Assembly: GCF_015690345.1 (NCBI RefSeq) | Contig: NZ_JADPUN010000214.1 | Span: forward strand, 1 to 52,125 | Source: Plantactinospora alkalitolerans | GTDB lineage: Bacteria > Actinomycetota > Actinomycetes > Mycobacteriales > Micromonosporaceae | Length of the DNA stretch: 52,125 bases | Direction: 5' to 3' | Part shown: positions 36,858 to 44,285 of the stretch, piece by piece | Layout: every line of letters starts with the position of its first letter | Position numbering within the stretch: the first letter of the stretch is position 1 | Notes under the pieces: model-generated | Database searches by the model: none | What the model was told of the DNA's origin: nothing | Seen by the model: only the letters and a program-made list of their open reading frames with translations | Made by a program: the position numbers and the translations under genes

Positions 36858-37079
36858 TCATCCAGCGAGGCGGCCCCGGAGGAAATCGGCGATCTCGACC
36901 CGCGCGGCCTTGGCCTGCGGCACCACGCCCGGCATGCTGAGGAACGCGTACGTCGCTCCGGGATGTTCGGTGAGCCGCGCGGGCGTCCCGGCCTGGCGCA
37001 GCCGTTCGGCGTACGCACGTCCGTGGTCGGCCACCGGGTCGAGTGTCGGCACCACGACGAGTGCCTGGGGCAGCCCGTT
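36858..37079 (-). pseudogene. Alpha/beta hydrolase (fold-3 esterase) remnant, C-terminal part
   Basis: The last 73 codons (NGLPQALVVVPTLDPVADHG, RAYAERLRQAGTPARLTEHP, then VEIADFLRGRLAG) are unmistakably the C-terminal strand-helix unit of an Aes-like hydrolase, including the catalytic-Asp strand. The usual His-containing GxxHGF is GATYAFL, so that position is also altered. Upstream the frame dissolves into repeated G/C-rich sequence; a short SPLYLA echo occurs near 37225. The N-terminal domain with the GDSAGG nucleophile is gone. It is a dead fragment between the toxin gene and the integrase remnant. Confidence 0.72.
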
Positions 37080-37255
37080 TGACACGCTTGCACGCCGAAC
37101 CACTCGGCGGGTGAGTTTCGCGGGGTGGAGCCGAGGAGGACTTTCCCACGGCTCGGCTCGGCTCGGGTCGGGGCGGGGCGACATCCTCTCCGAGGACGAG
37201 TTGCCAGCGTGCCCGTACTGCCGGGCCAAGTACAAGGGGCTGATGTTCGGCCCCG

Positions 37256-37848
37256 GTGAAGAAGACGTCCAGCGGTGAAGACCGGCTCGTCGAGCTGGAC
37301 GGCACCACCGTCGGCGTACTGCTCGTCGCGCAACTCGCACAGAAGACCGAGCGAGACGACCGGGGTGACGCGTACGCCGATCACGGCCTGGTCTTTGCGC
37401 GGGAGGAGCCGATCACGGCCTGGTCTTTGCGCGGGAGGACGGGAACCCGCTGGCGCTGGACGGCATCACGAAGCGGTTCAAGGCGCTGTGCCGGTCGGCC
37501 GGCGTCCGCCCGGTCCGGCTGCACGACCTTCGGCACGGTGCTGCGTCGCTGCGGATGAAGGCCGGCGTTGACATGGGCGTGATCTCGAAGGTGCTCGGCC
37601 ACTCGTCGATCGCGATCACGAACGACACCTACGGGCATCTGCGCGCGGGGGTCGGGAAGGACGCCGCGGAGAAGGCCTCGAAGCTGGTCCCGAGAAACCG
37701 GCATGACCAGTCGGTGACCAGTACAGCGAAAACCGCTGCCGGGGAGGAGTCCTCGACAGCGGTTGATGCCGGTCAAGCCGGTGGGCCGCCTGGGACTCGA
37801 ACCCAGAACCCGCGGATTAAAAGTCCGCTGCTCTGCCAATTGAGCTAG
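37256..37848 (+). pseudogene. Tyrosine recombinase (integrase) remnant 1, 5'-truncated and frameshifted
   Basis: Two frames together give an integrase C-terminal domain: LVELDGTTVGVLLVAQLAQK and DAYADHGLVFARE (frame of 37256), then DGNPLALDGITKRFKALCRS, RPVRLHDLRHGAASL, KVLGHSSIAITNDTYGHL (frame of 37555). Catalytic Arg, His-x-x-Arg, His and Tyr of the second half are present. The frame change is fully explained by an exact 32-bp tandem duplication (37376-37439). The N-terminal domains are missing. The 3' end runs antisense through tRNA-Lys, as in pSAM2-like elements whose int abuts the attachment site. Confidence 0.85.
37376..37439. repeat. Exact 32-bp tandem duplication inside integrase remnant 1
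   Basis: The unit starting GCCGATCACGGCCTGGTCTT and ending GCGGGAGGA occupies 37376-37407 and again 37408-37439 with no mismatch. A length of 32 shifts the frame by one register and breaks the integrase. Identity of the copies indicates a recent event. Confidence 0.95.
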
Positions 37849-37854
37849 CAGCCC
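37782..37854 (-). tRNA. tRNA-Lys (anticodon TTT)
   Basis: Minus-strand cloverleaf of 73 nt without encoded CCA: acceptor GGGCTGC/GCGGCCC with discriminator A, D arm GCTC-AATTGGCA-GAGC, anticodon stem GCGGA/TCCGC with loop CTTTTAA (anticodon TTT), variable loop GGGTT, T arm CTGGG-TTCGAGT-CCCAG. All stems pair. Its 3' end lies toward integrase remnant 1, so it is the attB site of a lost integrated element. It decodes AAA and AAG. Confidence 0.96.
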
Positions 37855-37971
37855 GTGTCCAGCAAGGCTACCGGATCGCTCACCGTACGTCCCGGGGGTA
37901 TCTGTCGCGGCGGCGGCCTCGTCGCGGCCACGGTACGGCTCCGGCCGGGCCGATGGTCGGGATGCTGGCTG

Positions 37972-38403
37972 TCAGGGAATCCGTAGGTAATCCCGCATCC
38001 TCCTGCGCCGGGACCTGGTCTTTTGTCCGTTGAGCGGGATCGGTGGCCGGTGGGACTGCTCTGGGACTGTCCGACCCGGTGGGGTCCGTGTCGGTCCGCG
38101 GACCGGCCGGTCGGTTGCGGGGGGGGTGAGGGCGGCGGTGCGTTCGGCGATCATCCGGTCGATCTCGTCGAGGCTGGCGGGGTAGATGTCGGCGGTCACG
38201 GTGACACTGGCGTGGCCGAGCTTCTTGCGCATGTCGAGCAGGTCAGCACCGGCGGCTTTCATGTAGGTCGCGGCGGAGTGCCGGCCGTCGTGCAGCCGGA
38301 TCGGCGACAGACCCGCCGCGGCGTAGTCGCGCTGGAAGCGGTCGGTGACGCTGCTGGGATGCCAGGCCCGCCCGTCTGGCTGGCGGAAGATCGGCCAGGC
38401 CAT
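37972..38403 (-). pseudogene. Tyrosine recombinase remnant 2, 5'-truncated
   Basis: About 143 codons of integrase C-terminal domain on the minus strand: MAWPIFRQPDGRAWHPSSV, then PIRLHDGRHSAATYMKAAGA, KKLGHASVTVTADIYPASL. The conserved HDLRH box is HDGRH; catalytic His, Arg, His and Tyr remain. The tail is Arg-rich and extended. Upstream of about 38403 the similarity stops, and the 5' part is replaced by unrelated sequence and the group II intron. It differs from remnant 1 in sequence and orientation, so at least two separate elements used this tRNA locus. Confidence 0.78.
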
Positions 38404-38511
38404 CGGATAGGCACTCTTCTCGGCACGAGCGTACGCCTGACAAGCTGAACGATGGCGTACGGAGAGTGACGGGACGCCGGTGTTCGGCGCGCCCGCTCGG
38501 CGGCAAATGAG

Positions 38512-39203
38512 GTGCGCCACGAGGCCTTGTTGTATCCCCGGTACAGCCGGGAGGAACTCGGAGGGAGGTTCTTGGGTCCGATGGCTTACCTGGATCCGAA
38601 AGGTGAAGGGGACAAGAGCATGCCAGGAAAGCAGCGGTCGCGCCCAGGCGTACGGGTGCGAGGTGCTGGGGACCCGCGGAATATGGTGAGAGCTGGATTG
38701 CCCGAAGCCCAATCTCCAGCAGATGCAAGCCGCCATCCACCGGAAAGACGTCTGAACCGGTGCCGCGCCCTGCGTCAGCATCGCTCATCGGCTGACGCAA
38801 CCTCCGGGGCGCGGGTGATGGCCAGTGAGGGCATTCAAGGAGATGAGTGGGCCGCCTAAGTTCCGCTTGACGCGTACAACGAGGACGAACGTGGGATCGC
38901 CTACGGGACGCGAGTCCTATGGCGACGGAGGCCCCGTAGTAGTCGCAGGAGTCGCGACCTGCCAAGGAGTCCGGGAGAGCCGGAAGCAGGGCGAAGGGGC
39001 CAGGTGACCGGGCATCGCAAGCCGGGAGGCAGGCGAAATGCCGAGCGCCGAGACGGAACGTGATGCCCTGCGTGGGCTGGGTGGGTGCACCCGCTGACAC
39101 GTGATGGTCGCTGGAGAGCCCGTTGCTGGGAAACTGGCACGGCGGGTTCGGGCCGGGGGCCGCTGGAAAAGGACCTATCAGGGTACCTCGCCAGCGGCCT
39201 ACC
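38512..39203 (+). mobile_element. ORF-less group II intron (retroelement ribozyme)
   Basis: The 5' end GTGCGCC at 38512 fits the bacterial group II GUGYG start. A region near 38920-38945 (TCCTATGGCGACGGAGGCCC, then GTAGTAGTC) resembles the conserved segment ahead of the reverse transcriptase gene. Domain V at 39116-39149 is exactly 34 nt: arms GAGCCCG/CGGGTTC pair, with the AGC triad, a GAAA tetraloop and the late bulge. Domain VI follows with the 9-bp stem GGCCGCTGG (39158-39166)/CCAGCGGCC (39191-39199), and the 3' end is near CCTACC at 39203. No intron-encoded protein is present; domain IV is very short. The 5' boundary is certain to a few bases, the 3' boundary to one or two. Splicing would need a protein supplied in trans. 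Confidence 0.8.
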
Positions 39204-39257
39204 GGTACTGCGCCCGCGCCTACCGTCCTCATGCACTCGATCTCGCCTCTGACTGTT

Positions 39258-39521
39258 CTAGCTGTACTGACCCGAGAGGTTGGGGACGCGGCTGGCGGGT
39301 GGTAGGCCGCCGAGTGCGGTGTGTCCGCGGTGGTGATTGTAGGTGTGCAGCCAGGCGGGCAGGGCTTCACGGCGTTCGGTTTCGGTGCGGTAGGGGCGTG
39401 CCTAGGCCCATTCATCGAGCATGGTGCGGTTGTAGCGTTCGACTTTTCCGTTGGTCTGGGGTCGGTAGGGCCGGGTGCGTTTGTGGCTGATTCCGGCGGT
39501 GGTGAGGGTGTCGCGCCATAC
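39258..39521 (-). pseudogene. IS481-family transposase remnant with internal amber stop
   Basis: On the minus strand WRDTLTTAGISHKRTRPYRP, QTNGKVERYNRTMLDEWA, then a TAG codon, then ARPYRTETERREALPAW, LHTYNHHRGHTALGGLPP and ASRVPNLSGQYS to a TAG at 39258. This is the C-terminal third of an IS481 DDE integrase. QTNGKVERxNRT, with the catalytic Glu, and the HHRGHTALGG tail are diagnostic. The amber codon replaces the Tyr of AYARPY. The N-terminal two-thirds, with the first two catalytic Asp, are missing. The 5' edge abuts integrase fragment 3 at about 39522. Confidence 0.85.
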
Positions 39522-39614
39522 GCCTGCCTCTACTTCGCGGCGTTGCGGCCGAGTGAGGCGCTGGGCCTGCGGGAGCGGGACTGTCATCTTCCGGCACCGG
39601 TTGGGGTCTACTGA
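39522..39614 (+). pseudogene. Tyrosine recombinase remnant 3 (short fragment)
   Basis: YACLYFAALRPSEALGLRER, then DCHLPAPVGVY and a stop. CLYFAALRPSEALGLR carries the first catalytic Arg region of actinobacterial integrases. A shifted frame continues the similarity weakly (GGGKRYTGS) to about 39660. It abuts the IS481 remnant, which probably inserted into this integrase before both decayed. Confidence 0.6.
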
Positions 39615-39675
39615 CGGTGGGGAAGTCACGGCAGGCGGCGGGAAGCGCTACACCGGGTCGCGGACGGAAAGGTGA

Positions 39676-40311
39676 TCAGTCCGGCGCGCCGAGCACGGCG
39701 GCGACGCTGTCCACGAACCACCGCTCGAACCGCTCGACCGGCCACCCGCGCTCGCGAACCAGCCAGTCGTAGTTGCGGACGTCCTGCGCGAGCCACAGCA
39801 CGTCGGCGGCCCGCTCCTGACTCACCAGGACCTCACCGGTGGCCGCGAGATCGACGGCGAACATCCCCATGCCGCGGCGCCGGTCCGCGAGGTTCTTGCG
39901 CCAGATCGCCGCGGCGTCGGCGTCGGCGGTCGCAGCGCCGGCCAGCGCCAGCATCACGTGCACCTGCCGGGCGTGAGTCTCGGCGAGGTGCCGGGCATAC
40001 CGGGTGAGCTTCGCCCGCAGGCCGGTCAGCGCGCGGATGTCGGTGACGAACGACCGGTCCGCCATCGCCACCCGCTCGTCGTCGCCGACCAGGGTGACAT
40101 CGACGAGATCGGAGAGCAGCTGGCGCTTGTTGCCGAACACCGCGTACACGGTCTGCACTGCGACGCCGGCCTCAGCGGCGACGGCGGTGAGCGGCGTCGC
40201 GGCGTAGCCCGGGTCCACGAACAGTTTGGCGGCCGCGTCGAGGATCGCTCGTCGGGTCTGCCGGGCCTGTTCCTGACGGCGGGGTGAGACGTAACGCCGG
40301 TTGACAGTCAC
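39676..40311 (-). CDS. TetR-family transcriptional regulator
   Basis: 211 residues from GTG 40311. A GTG at 40329 would add six residues but falls inside a symmetric operator-like sequence. The HTH is QTRRAILDAAAKLFVDPGYA, then AAEAGVAVQTVYAVFGNKRQLL. The ligand domain is of a general type (WLVRERGWPVERFERWFVDSVAAVL at the end). It is divergent from the ABM-like/methyltransferase/lipoprotein operon, with inverted repeats between, so it likely controls that operon. It stands at the right edge of the mobile-element graveyard, only about 60 bases from integrase fragment 3. Confidence 0.9.
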   Translation of the reverse strand: MTVNRRYVSPRRQEQARQTRRAILDAAAKLFVDPGYAATPLTAVAAEAGVAVQTVYAVFGNKRQLLSDLVDVTLVGDDERVAMADRSFVTDIRALTGLRAKLTRYARHLAETHARQVHVMLALAGAATADADAAAIWRKNLADRRRGMGMFAVDLAATGEVLVSQERAADVLWLAQDVRNYDWLVRERGWPVERFERWFVDSVAAVLGAPD

Positions 40312-40328
40312 GTGCGTAGCGTAGTCCA

Positions 40329-40350
40329 CTATTCGATAGAGTCTAACTCT
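40329..40350. promoter_or_regulatory. Overlapping inverted repeats between TetR gene and divergent operon
   Basis: CTATTCGATAG (40329-40339) and AGAGTCTAACTCT (40338-40350) are two perfect short inverted repeats sharing two bases, in the gap between the TetR start and the 40376 gene. They are candidates for the TetR operator. Confidence 0.45.
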
Positions 40351-40375
40351 GCCGACTAAACATCAGGGGACAGCC

Positions 40376-40669
40376 ATGCCGTACGGCGTCGTGCAAGACA
40401 TGCCCGGAGTCAGTGAGCAGGAATACCGGCAGGTGGAGAAGCACCTCGGTCCGGACCGGCCGCCGGGACTGCTGGCCCACGTGGCCGGCCCGTCCGACGA
40501 GGGGTGGCGGATCATCAACATCTGGGCCGACGAGGCCTCGTTCCGCAGGTTCCAGTCGGAACGCCTGGTCCGGGCCGCCGGGCTGGCCGCCCAGGAGGAG
40601 GGCTTCGATCCGGCGAAGGCCGCCGCCTTCCGGTCGGCGAGCGTCGACGGCGCCGAGATGCCGTTCTGA
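40376..40669 (+). CDS. Small ABM-domain-like protein of unknown function
   Basis: 97 residues (MPYGVVQDMPGVSEQEYRQV, then VAGPSDEGWRIINIWADEAS and FRRFQSERL). The GWRIINIWxxExxFxxFxxxRL pattern is typical of small dimeric alpha/beta-barrel (ABM-like) proteins. No catalytic residue is certain. The stop and the methyltransferase start overlap (TGATG), so they are co-translated. It is the first gene of a three-gene unit under a divergent TetR regulator. Confidence 0.85.
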   Translation: MPYGVVQDMPGVSEQEYRQVEKHLGPDRPPGLLAHVAGPSDEGWRIINIWADEASFRRFQSERLVRAAGLAAQEEGFDPAKAAAFRSASVDGAEMPF

Positions 40670-41544
40670 TGACCGACACCGCCACGCTGCGCGCCCGCAA
40701 CGCCGACTTCTGGGCCCGGACGGCACCGGGATGGGTCAATCAGGCCGACCGGCACGACGAGATCGGCCGGCCGCTGGGCGCCGTGGCACTCGACTGGCTG
40801 CTACCCCAGCCCGGTGAACGGGTGCTGGACGTCGGCTGCGGGTGTGGCGGCACGACCGCCGAGATCGCGCGGGCCGTCGCTCCGCTGGGCAGCGCGATCG
40901 GTCTTGACCTCGCCGAGGCGATGGTCGCGACCGCGCGGGAACGGTTCACCGCACCTGGCTGCGCGGGACCGCGGTTTGTCGCCGGTGACATCGAGACGCT
41001 AGATGCCGTACCCGGGTCGCCGTTCGACGCCGTCTACTCCCGGATGACGTTGATGCTGCTCGCCGATCCGGTCGCCGGCCTGACCACAGTCCGGCGGTCG
41101 ATGCGTACCGGCGGCCGGCTAGCAGCGACGGTGTTCCGCGACGGCCGGGTGAACCCGTGGCTGCCGTCGGCGATGCTCGGTGCGGCGACACACCTGGGAC
41201 CGTTGCCGCCGCTGCCTATCGGCGACGAGCCGGGACCCTTCGCGTTTGCCGATCCGGCCCGGGTGACCCGCCTGCTCACCGCCGCCGGCCTCACCGACAT
41301 CGGCATCCACCCGTACGACGTCACACTCGACGCCCCGGACGATCCAGAAGCGGTCGCCGAATGGCTCATCGAGATCGGCCCCGCCTGCGCGACCTACCGG
41401 GACGCCGAGCCAACCACCCAGGGCCACGCCCGGGCCGGGGCGGCACGCCTGCTCGAACGGTTCCGCACTGCCGGTACCGGTTACCGGCTGCCGACCGGAC
41501 TCTGGTTGATCACCGCCCACTCAGACAGGACCAGCACATCATGA
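40669..41544 (+). CDS. Class I SAM-dependent methyltransferase
   Basis: 291 residues. The SAM-binding motif is VLDVGCGCGGTTAEIA, followed by IGLDLAEAMVATARERF (motif II) and DAVYSRMTLMLLADPVAGL (post-II). It belongs to the UbiE/SmtA-like group often found with small-molecule or detoxification genes. The N-terminus RNADFWARTAPGWV is typical of actinobacterial enzymes of this type. Both ends overlap neighbours by 1-4 bases. Substrate is unknown. Confidence 0.92.
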   Translation: MTDTATLRARNADFWARTAPGWVNQADRHDEIGRPLGAVALDWLLPQPGERVLDVGCGCGGTTAEIARAVAPLGSAIGLDLAEAMVATARERFTAPGCAGPRFVAGDIETLDAVPGSPFDAVYSRMTLMLLADPVAGLTTVRRSMRTGGRLAATVFRDGRVNPWLPSAMLGAATHLGPLPPLPIGDEPGPFAFADPARVTRLLTAAGLTDIGIHPYDVTLDAPDDPEAVAEWLIEIGPACATYRDAEPTTQGHARAGAARLLERFRTAGTGYRLPTGLWLITAHSDRTSTS

Positions 41545-41894
41545 CCTTTCACCGGCGCCTCGCAGCGTTCCTCACACTGATCATCAGCACCGCCGTGGTG
41601 ACGGGCTGTTCCTCAACCGACACCGACCCACCGTCGGCCGCACCGGCGGCGGGCGGCTCCTATTCGGCGAAGGACGTCTGCGCCTACCTGAAGGGCGAGA
41701 TCCCGGCGCTGAAGGAGGTCGGCAGCCCGGTCGGGCGGCATGCCAACCTGGCCGGCAAGCTGGCCACCTTCTTCGAGTCCCACGGCAAGCCCGAGAACGG
41801 CGCCGCACTGGACGCGGCGACCAAGGCGGAATGCCCGGCCGTGCGTACCGAGGTGCTCACCTTAATCGACGTAGACAGCTTCAGCTCGTTCTAA
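41541..41894 (+). CDS. Putative lipoprotein
   Basis: 117 residues from an ATG overlapping the methyltransferase stop (ATGA). There is a basic start MTFHRR, hydrophobic core LAAFLTLIISTAVV, and lipobox VTGC with Cys at about residue 23, then a Ser/Pro/Ala-rich linker. The mature part is a small helical domain with two further Cys (SAKDVCAYLKGEIPAL and KAECPAVRTEV), possibly disulfide bonded. It sits on the outer face of the membrane and is co-expressed with the methyltransferase. I know of no characterised homologue. Confidence 0.85.
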   Translation: MTFHRRLAAFLTLIISTAVVTGCSSTDTDPPSAAPAAGGSYSAKDVCAYLKGEIPALKEVGSPVGRHANLAGKLATFFESHGKPENGAALDAATKAECPAVRTEVLTLIDVDSFSSF

Positions 41895-42010
41895 TACTCC
41901 AGCCGTACCTGGTTGATTCGGTGTCTTCGCTGGTAGTGGGCTTGTTTGGCGCGAATTTGGTGTCGGCGCCGCCATCGTGACCATCGATGGACGTGGTCGA
42001 ACGGTCGGGT
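41891..42010 (-). pseudogene. Transposase C-terminal tail remnant
   Basis: The minus strand reads HVHRWSRWRRRHQIRAKQAH, then YQRRHRINQVRLEY and a TAG at 41891. RWxxWRRRHQxxAxxxHYxRR is the usual C-terminal tail of a group of actinobacterial DDE transposases; I cannot fix the IS family. Nothing upstream continues it convincingly. The remaining bases to the LysR gene (42011-42275) hold no gene or repeat that I can support. Confidence 0.5.
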
Positions 42011-42275
42011 GGTGGTGATCAGGTGCCAGGATGACAGCGAGAGCATCAGTCGCCCTGCGAGACGGAGCGGACGGCCCGGCCGCTCCGGCCGACGGAGCCC
42101 ACAGTCACCGCCGCAAACGCCGGTCCACCGCCTACGGACCGCTCAGTCGCTCCCCCTGACAGGGCTTTCGACGCTGGGCTTCGACCCGACCCGTTTCCAG
42201 ACCGAGCCGCCAGCCTGCTACCGGGCCTCCTGGCAGCTACCCGGACCGGACTTCCGCCGGCAGGCGACGACGAGC

Positions 42276-43211
42276 TTACGACTCCAGATGAGCTACACAC
42301 TCACCTCCAGGTCCGCTGGGCGCACGAAAGACGGAGGTTAGGGCGTCGATCAGCGCACGCACCGCGGGCTGTGTCAGTGAGATCTCCCGAGCGGCCGCAT
42401 AGATCGTGCGGATCGGCTCCGGATGGCGGACCTGCCGGACGACGATCCCCGGGTGGCGTGTGCCCAGCGCCAGGCGGGGGATGAGGCTGACTCCGAGGCC
42501 TGCGGCGACGAATCCCTGAGCCGTCGCGTAGTCCTCCGACTTGGCCACGACGTCAGGGGTGAAGCCCGCTGCGGCGCAGGCGTCGACTATTGGCTCCAGG
42601 CAGGGGCCGGGCGGTTCGCTGCCGACCCAAGGTTCGCTGGCGAGGTCGGCCAGGTTCACCACCTGCTGCGTGGCGAGCGGATGCCCGGTGGGCAACACAA
42701 CCTGGTACGAGTCGTCGAGCAGGCGTACCAGTCGAATCCCCGGGCGGCTCTCGCCGGTCGGCCTGCGAACGACGATGGCCAGGTCGCCGTTGCCCTGCTC
42801 GACGTCCGGCAGGGATTCCTGCGGGTCGGTCAGCTTGGGGTCGACCGTCACGCCGGGATGCTCGCGCCGGAGCCGGGCGATGGCGGGCGCCAGCAGGGTC
42901 GGGCCGACCGAGGCGAAATAGTGGATCGTCAGGCGGCCCGTACGCCCGGCGCGCAGGTCGGCCAGCGCGGTCTCGGCCTCGGCGACGTGCTGGCTGATGA
43001 TCGCCGCGTGTCCGATGAGCAGCTGGCCCGCCGCTGTGGGCTGTACGCCCCGGCCGACGCGTTCGAGCAGCTCAACCCCGGTTTCCTTTTCCAGCGCCGC
43101 CACCTGCTGGCTGACGGCGGAGGGGGTGTAGCCGAGGTGTGCCGCCGCCGCGGTCACCGACCCGCTGGCAGCCACCGCCCGCAGTACCTGCATCCGCCTC
43201 ACATCGATCAT
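42276..43211 (-). CDS. LysR-family transcriptional regulator
   Basis: 311 residues. N-terminal HTH: VRRMQVLRAVAASGSVTAAA, AHLGYTPSAVSQQVAALEKE. The effector domain follows (TGRLTIHYFASVGPTLLAPA, LRREHPGVTVDPKL, GDLAIVVRRP, GLGVSLIPRLAL). It is divergent from the EamA transporter gene, the standard layout in which a LysR protein senses a metabolite and activates its exporter. The 93-bp gap includes an AT-rich stretch (aacagatatgcagaatctttt at its centre) that may be the binding site. Confidence 0.94.
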   Translation of the reverse strand: MIDVRRMQVLRAVAASGSVTAAAAHLGYTPSAVSQQVAALEKETGVELLERVGRGVQPTAAGQLLIGHAAIISQHVAEAETALADLRAGRTGRLTIHYFASVGPTLLAPAIARLRREHPGVTVDPKLTDPQESLPDVEQGNGDLAIVVRRPTGESRPGIRLVRLLDDSYQVVLPTGHPLATQQVVNLADLASEPWVGSEPPGPCLEPIVDACAAAGFTPDVVAKSEDYATAQGFVAAGLGVSLIPRLALGTRHPGIVVRQVRHPEPIRTIYAAAREISLTQPAVRALIDALTSVFRAPSGPGGECVAHLES

Positions 43212-43304
43212 GTAGACGAACTTAACAGATATGCAGAATCTTTTGCTTGTCCTTCAGGATCACCCAGGGCACCGTTTCAGACGAGAACCGACCGAGGAGA
43301 TCAA

Positions 43305-44285
43305 GTGAACGGTGTCGCAGGCAAGGGCTGGACGTGGGCAGGCGTCTGGGTGCTCGCCCTGCTGTGGGGATCGACGTTCCTCTGGATCGAGCTGGCCCTG
43401 ACCGCGCTGACACCGGTCCAGGTCACCCTCAGCCGATGCGTGCTCGGAGCCGCCACCCTGCTGATCGCCTGCCTCGCTACCGGCCGGCGGCTGCCCCGTC
43501 ACCGGGCGACCTGGGGTCACATCACCGTGGCCGCGTTCTTCTGCAACGCCCTGCCGTTCGCGCTGTTCAGCGTCGGCCAGCAGACGATCGACTCGGGGAT
43601 CGCAGGCGTCCTGAACGCGACCACACCGCTGTGGACTCTGCTGGTCGGCCTCGCCCTCGGCTCCGAGCGCGGACTGCGCCCGACCCGGCTGGCCGGGCTC
43701 CTGCTCGGATTCGCCGGCGTCGTACTGATCTTCGCTCCCTGGCAGGTGACCGGGCCGGTCGGCTGGGGCGCGCTCGCGATCGTTGCCGCCGCGGCGAGCT
43801 ATGCCGTCGGCTTCGCATATATGGGCCGTCACCTGGTTGGCAAGGCCATCCCCACCATCTCCCTGTCCGCCGCGCAGCTGATCGCTGCGACCGGCATGAC
43901 CGCGCTGGCCCTGCCGGCGGGCGGCCTCACACCGATCGACATCGACCCGCCAACGGCGATCGCCGTACTGATCCTCGGGATCGTCGCCACCGGGATCACG
44001 TTCCACCTCACCTACCGGATCATCGCCACCGAGGGCGCCACCAACGCTGCGACGGTCGGCTATCTGCTGCCGGTGGTCTCAGTGGCGCTGGGGGCCGTTG
44101 TGCTCGACGAGGGTTTCAGCCTCCGGATCGCTGCTGGGATGGTGGTCGTGCTCGTCGGGATCGGCCTGACCCGCCGGCACAAGCGGCCGCTGTCGGCATC
44201 GGCGCCGGCGGTAACCCCGGCCGCGCTGGCCACGCCGAGAACCCTGACCAGCCTTCCGGGAAGAGAACAGGACATACGAAAGTGA
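43305..44285 (+). CDS. EamA/DMT-family transporter (drug/metabolite exporter)
   Basis: 326 residues from GTG 43305 with GAGGAG 6 bases upstream; the long frame before it is a shadow of the LysR gene. About ten transmembrane helices form two EamA repeats (WAGVWVLALLWGSTFLWIEL, then GWGALAIVAAAASYAVGFAY). Signatures include LLWGSTFLWIE, SRCVLGAATLLIA and DEGFSLRIAAGMVVVLVGIGL. It probably exports an amino acid or small metabolite under LysR control. The C-terminus carries a 40-residue hydrophilic tail. Its stop overlaps the truncated aminopeptidase start. Confidence 0.93.
   Translation: MNGVAGKGWTWAGVWVLALLWGSTFLWIELALTALTPVQVTLSRCVLGAATLLIACLATGRRLPRHRATWGHITVAAFFCNALPFALFSVGQQTIDSGIAGVLNATTPLWTLLVGLALGSERGLRPTRLAGLLLGFAGVVLIFAPWQVTGPVGWGALAIVAAAASYAVGFAYMGRHLVGKAIPTISLSAAQLIAATGMTALALPAGGLTPIDIDPPTAIAVLILGIVATGITFHLTYRIIATEGATNAATVGYLLPVVSVALGAVVLDEGFSLRIAAGMVVVLVGIGLTRRHKRPLSASAPAVTPAALATPRTLTSLPGREQDIRK

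Noticed and set aside
36910-37278. Plus-strand ORF with a CPYC motif between toxin and integrase
   Set aside because: Most of it is antisense to the clear hydrolase remnant, and the remainder is repeated CGGCT/CGGGT sequence; a single CxxC is not enough.
38512-38859. 115-codon frame in the group II intron
   Set aside because: It lies in ribozyme domain I, lacks any reverse transcriptase motif and starts at the intron's first bases.
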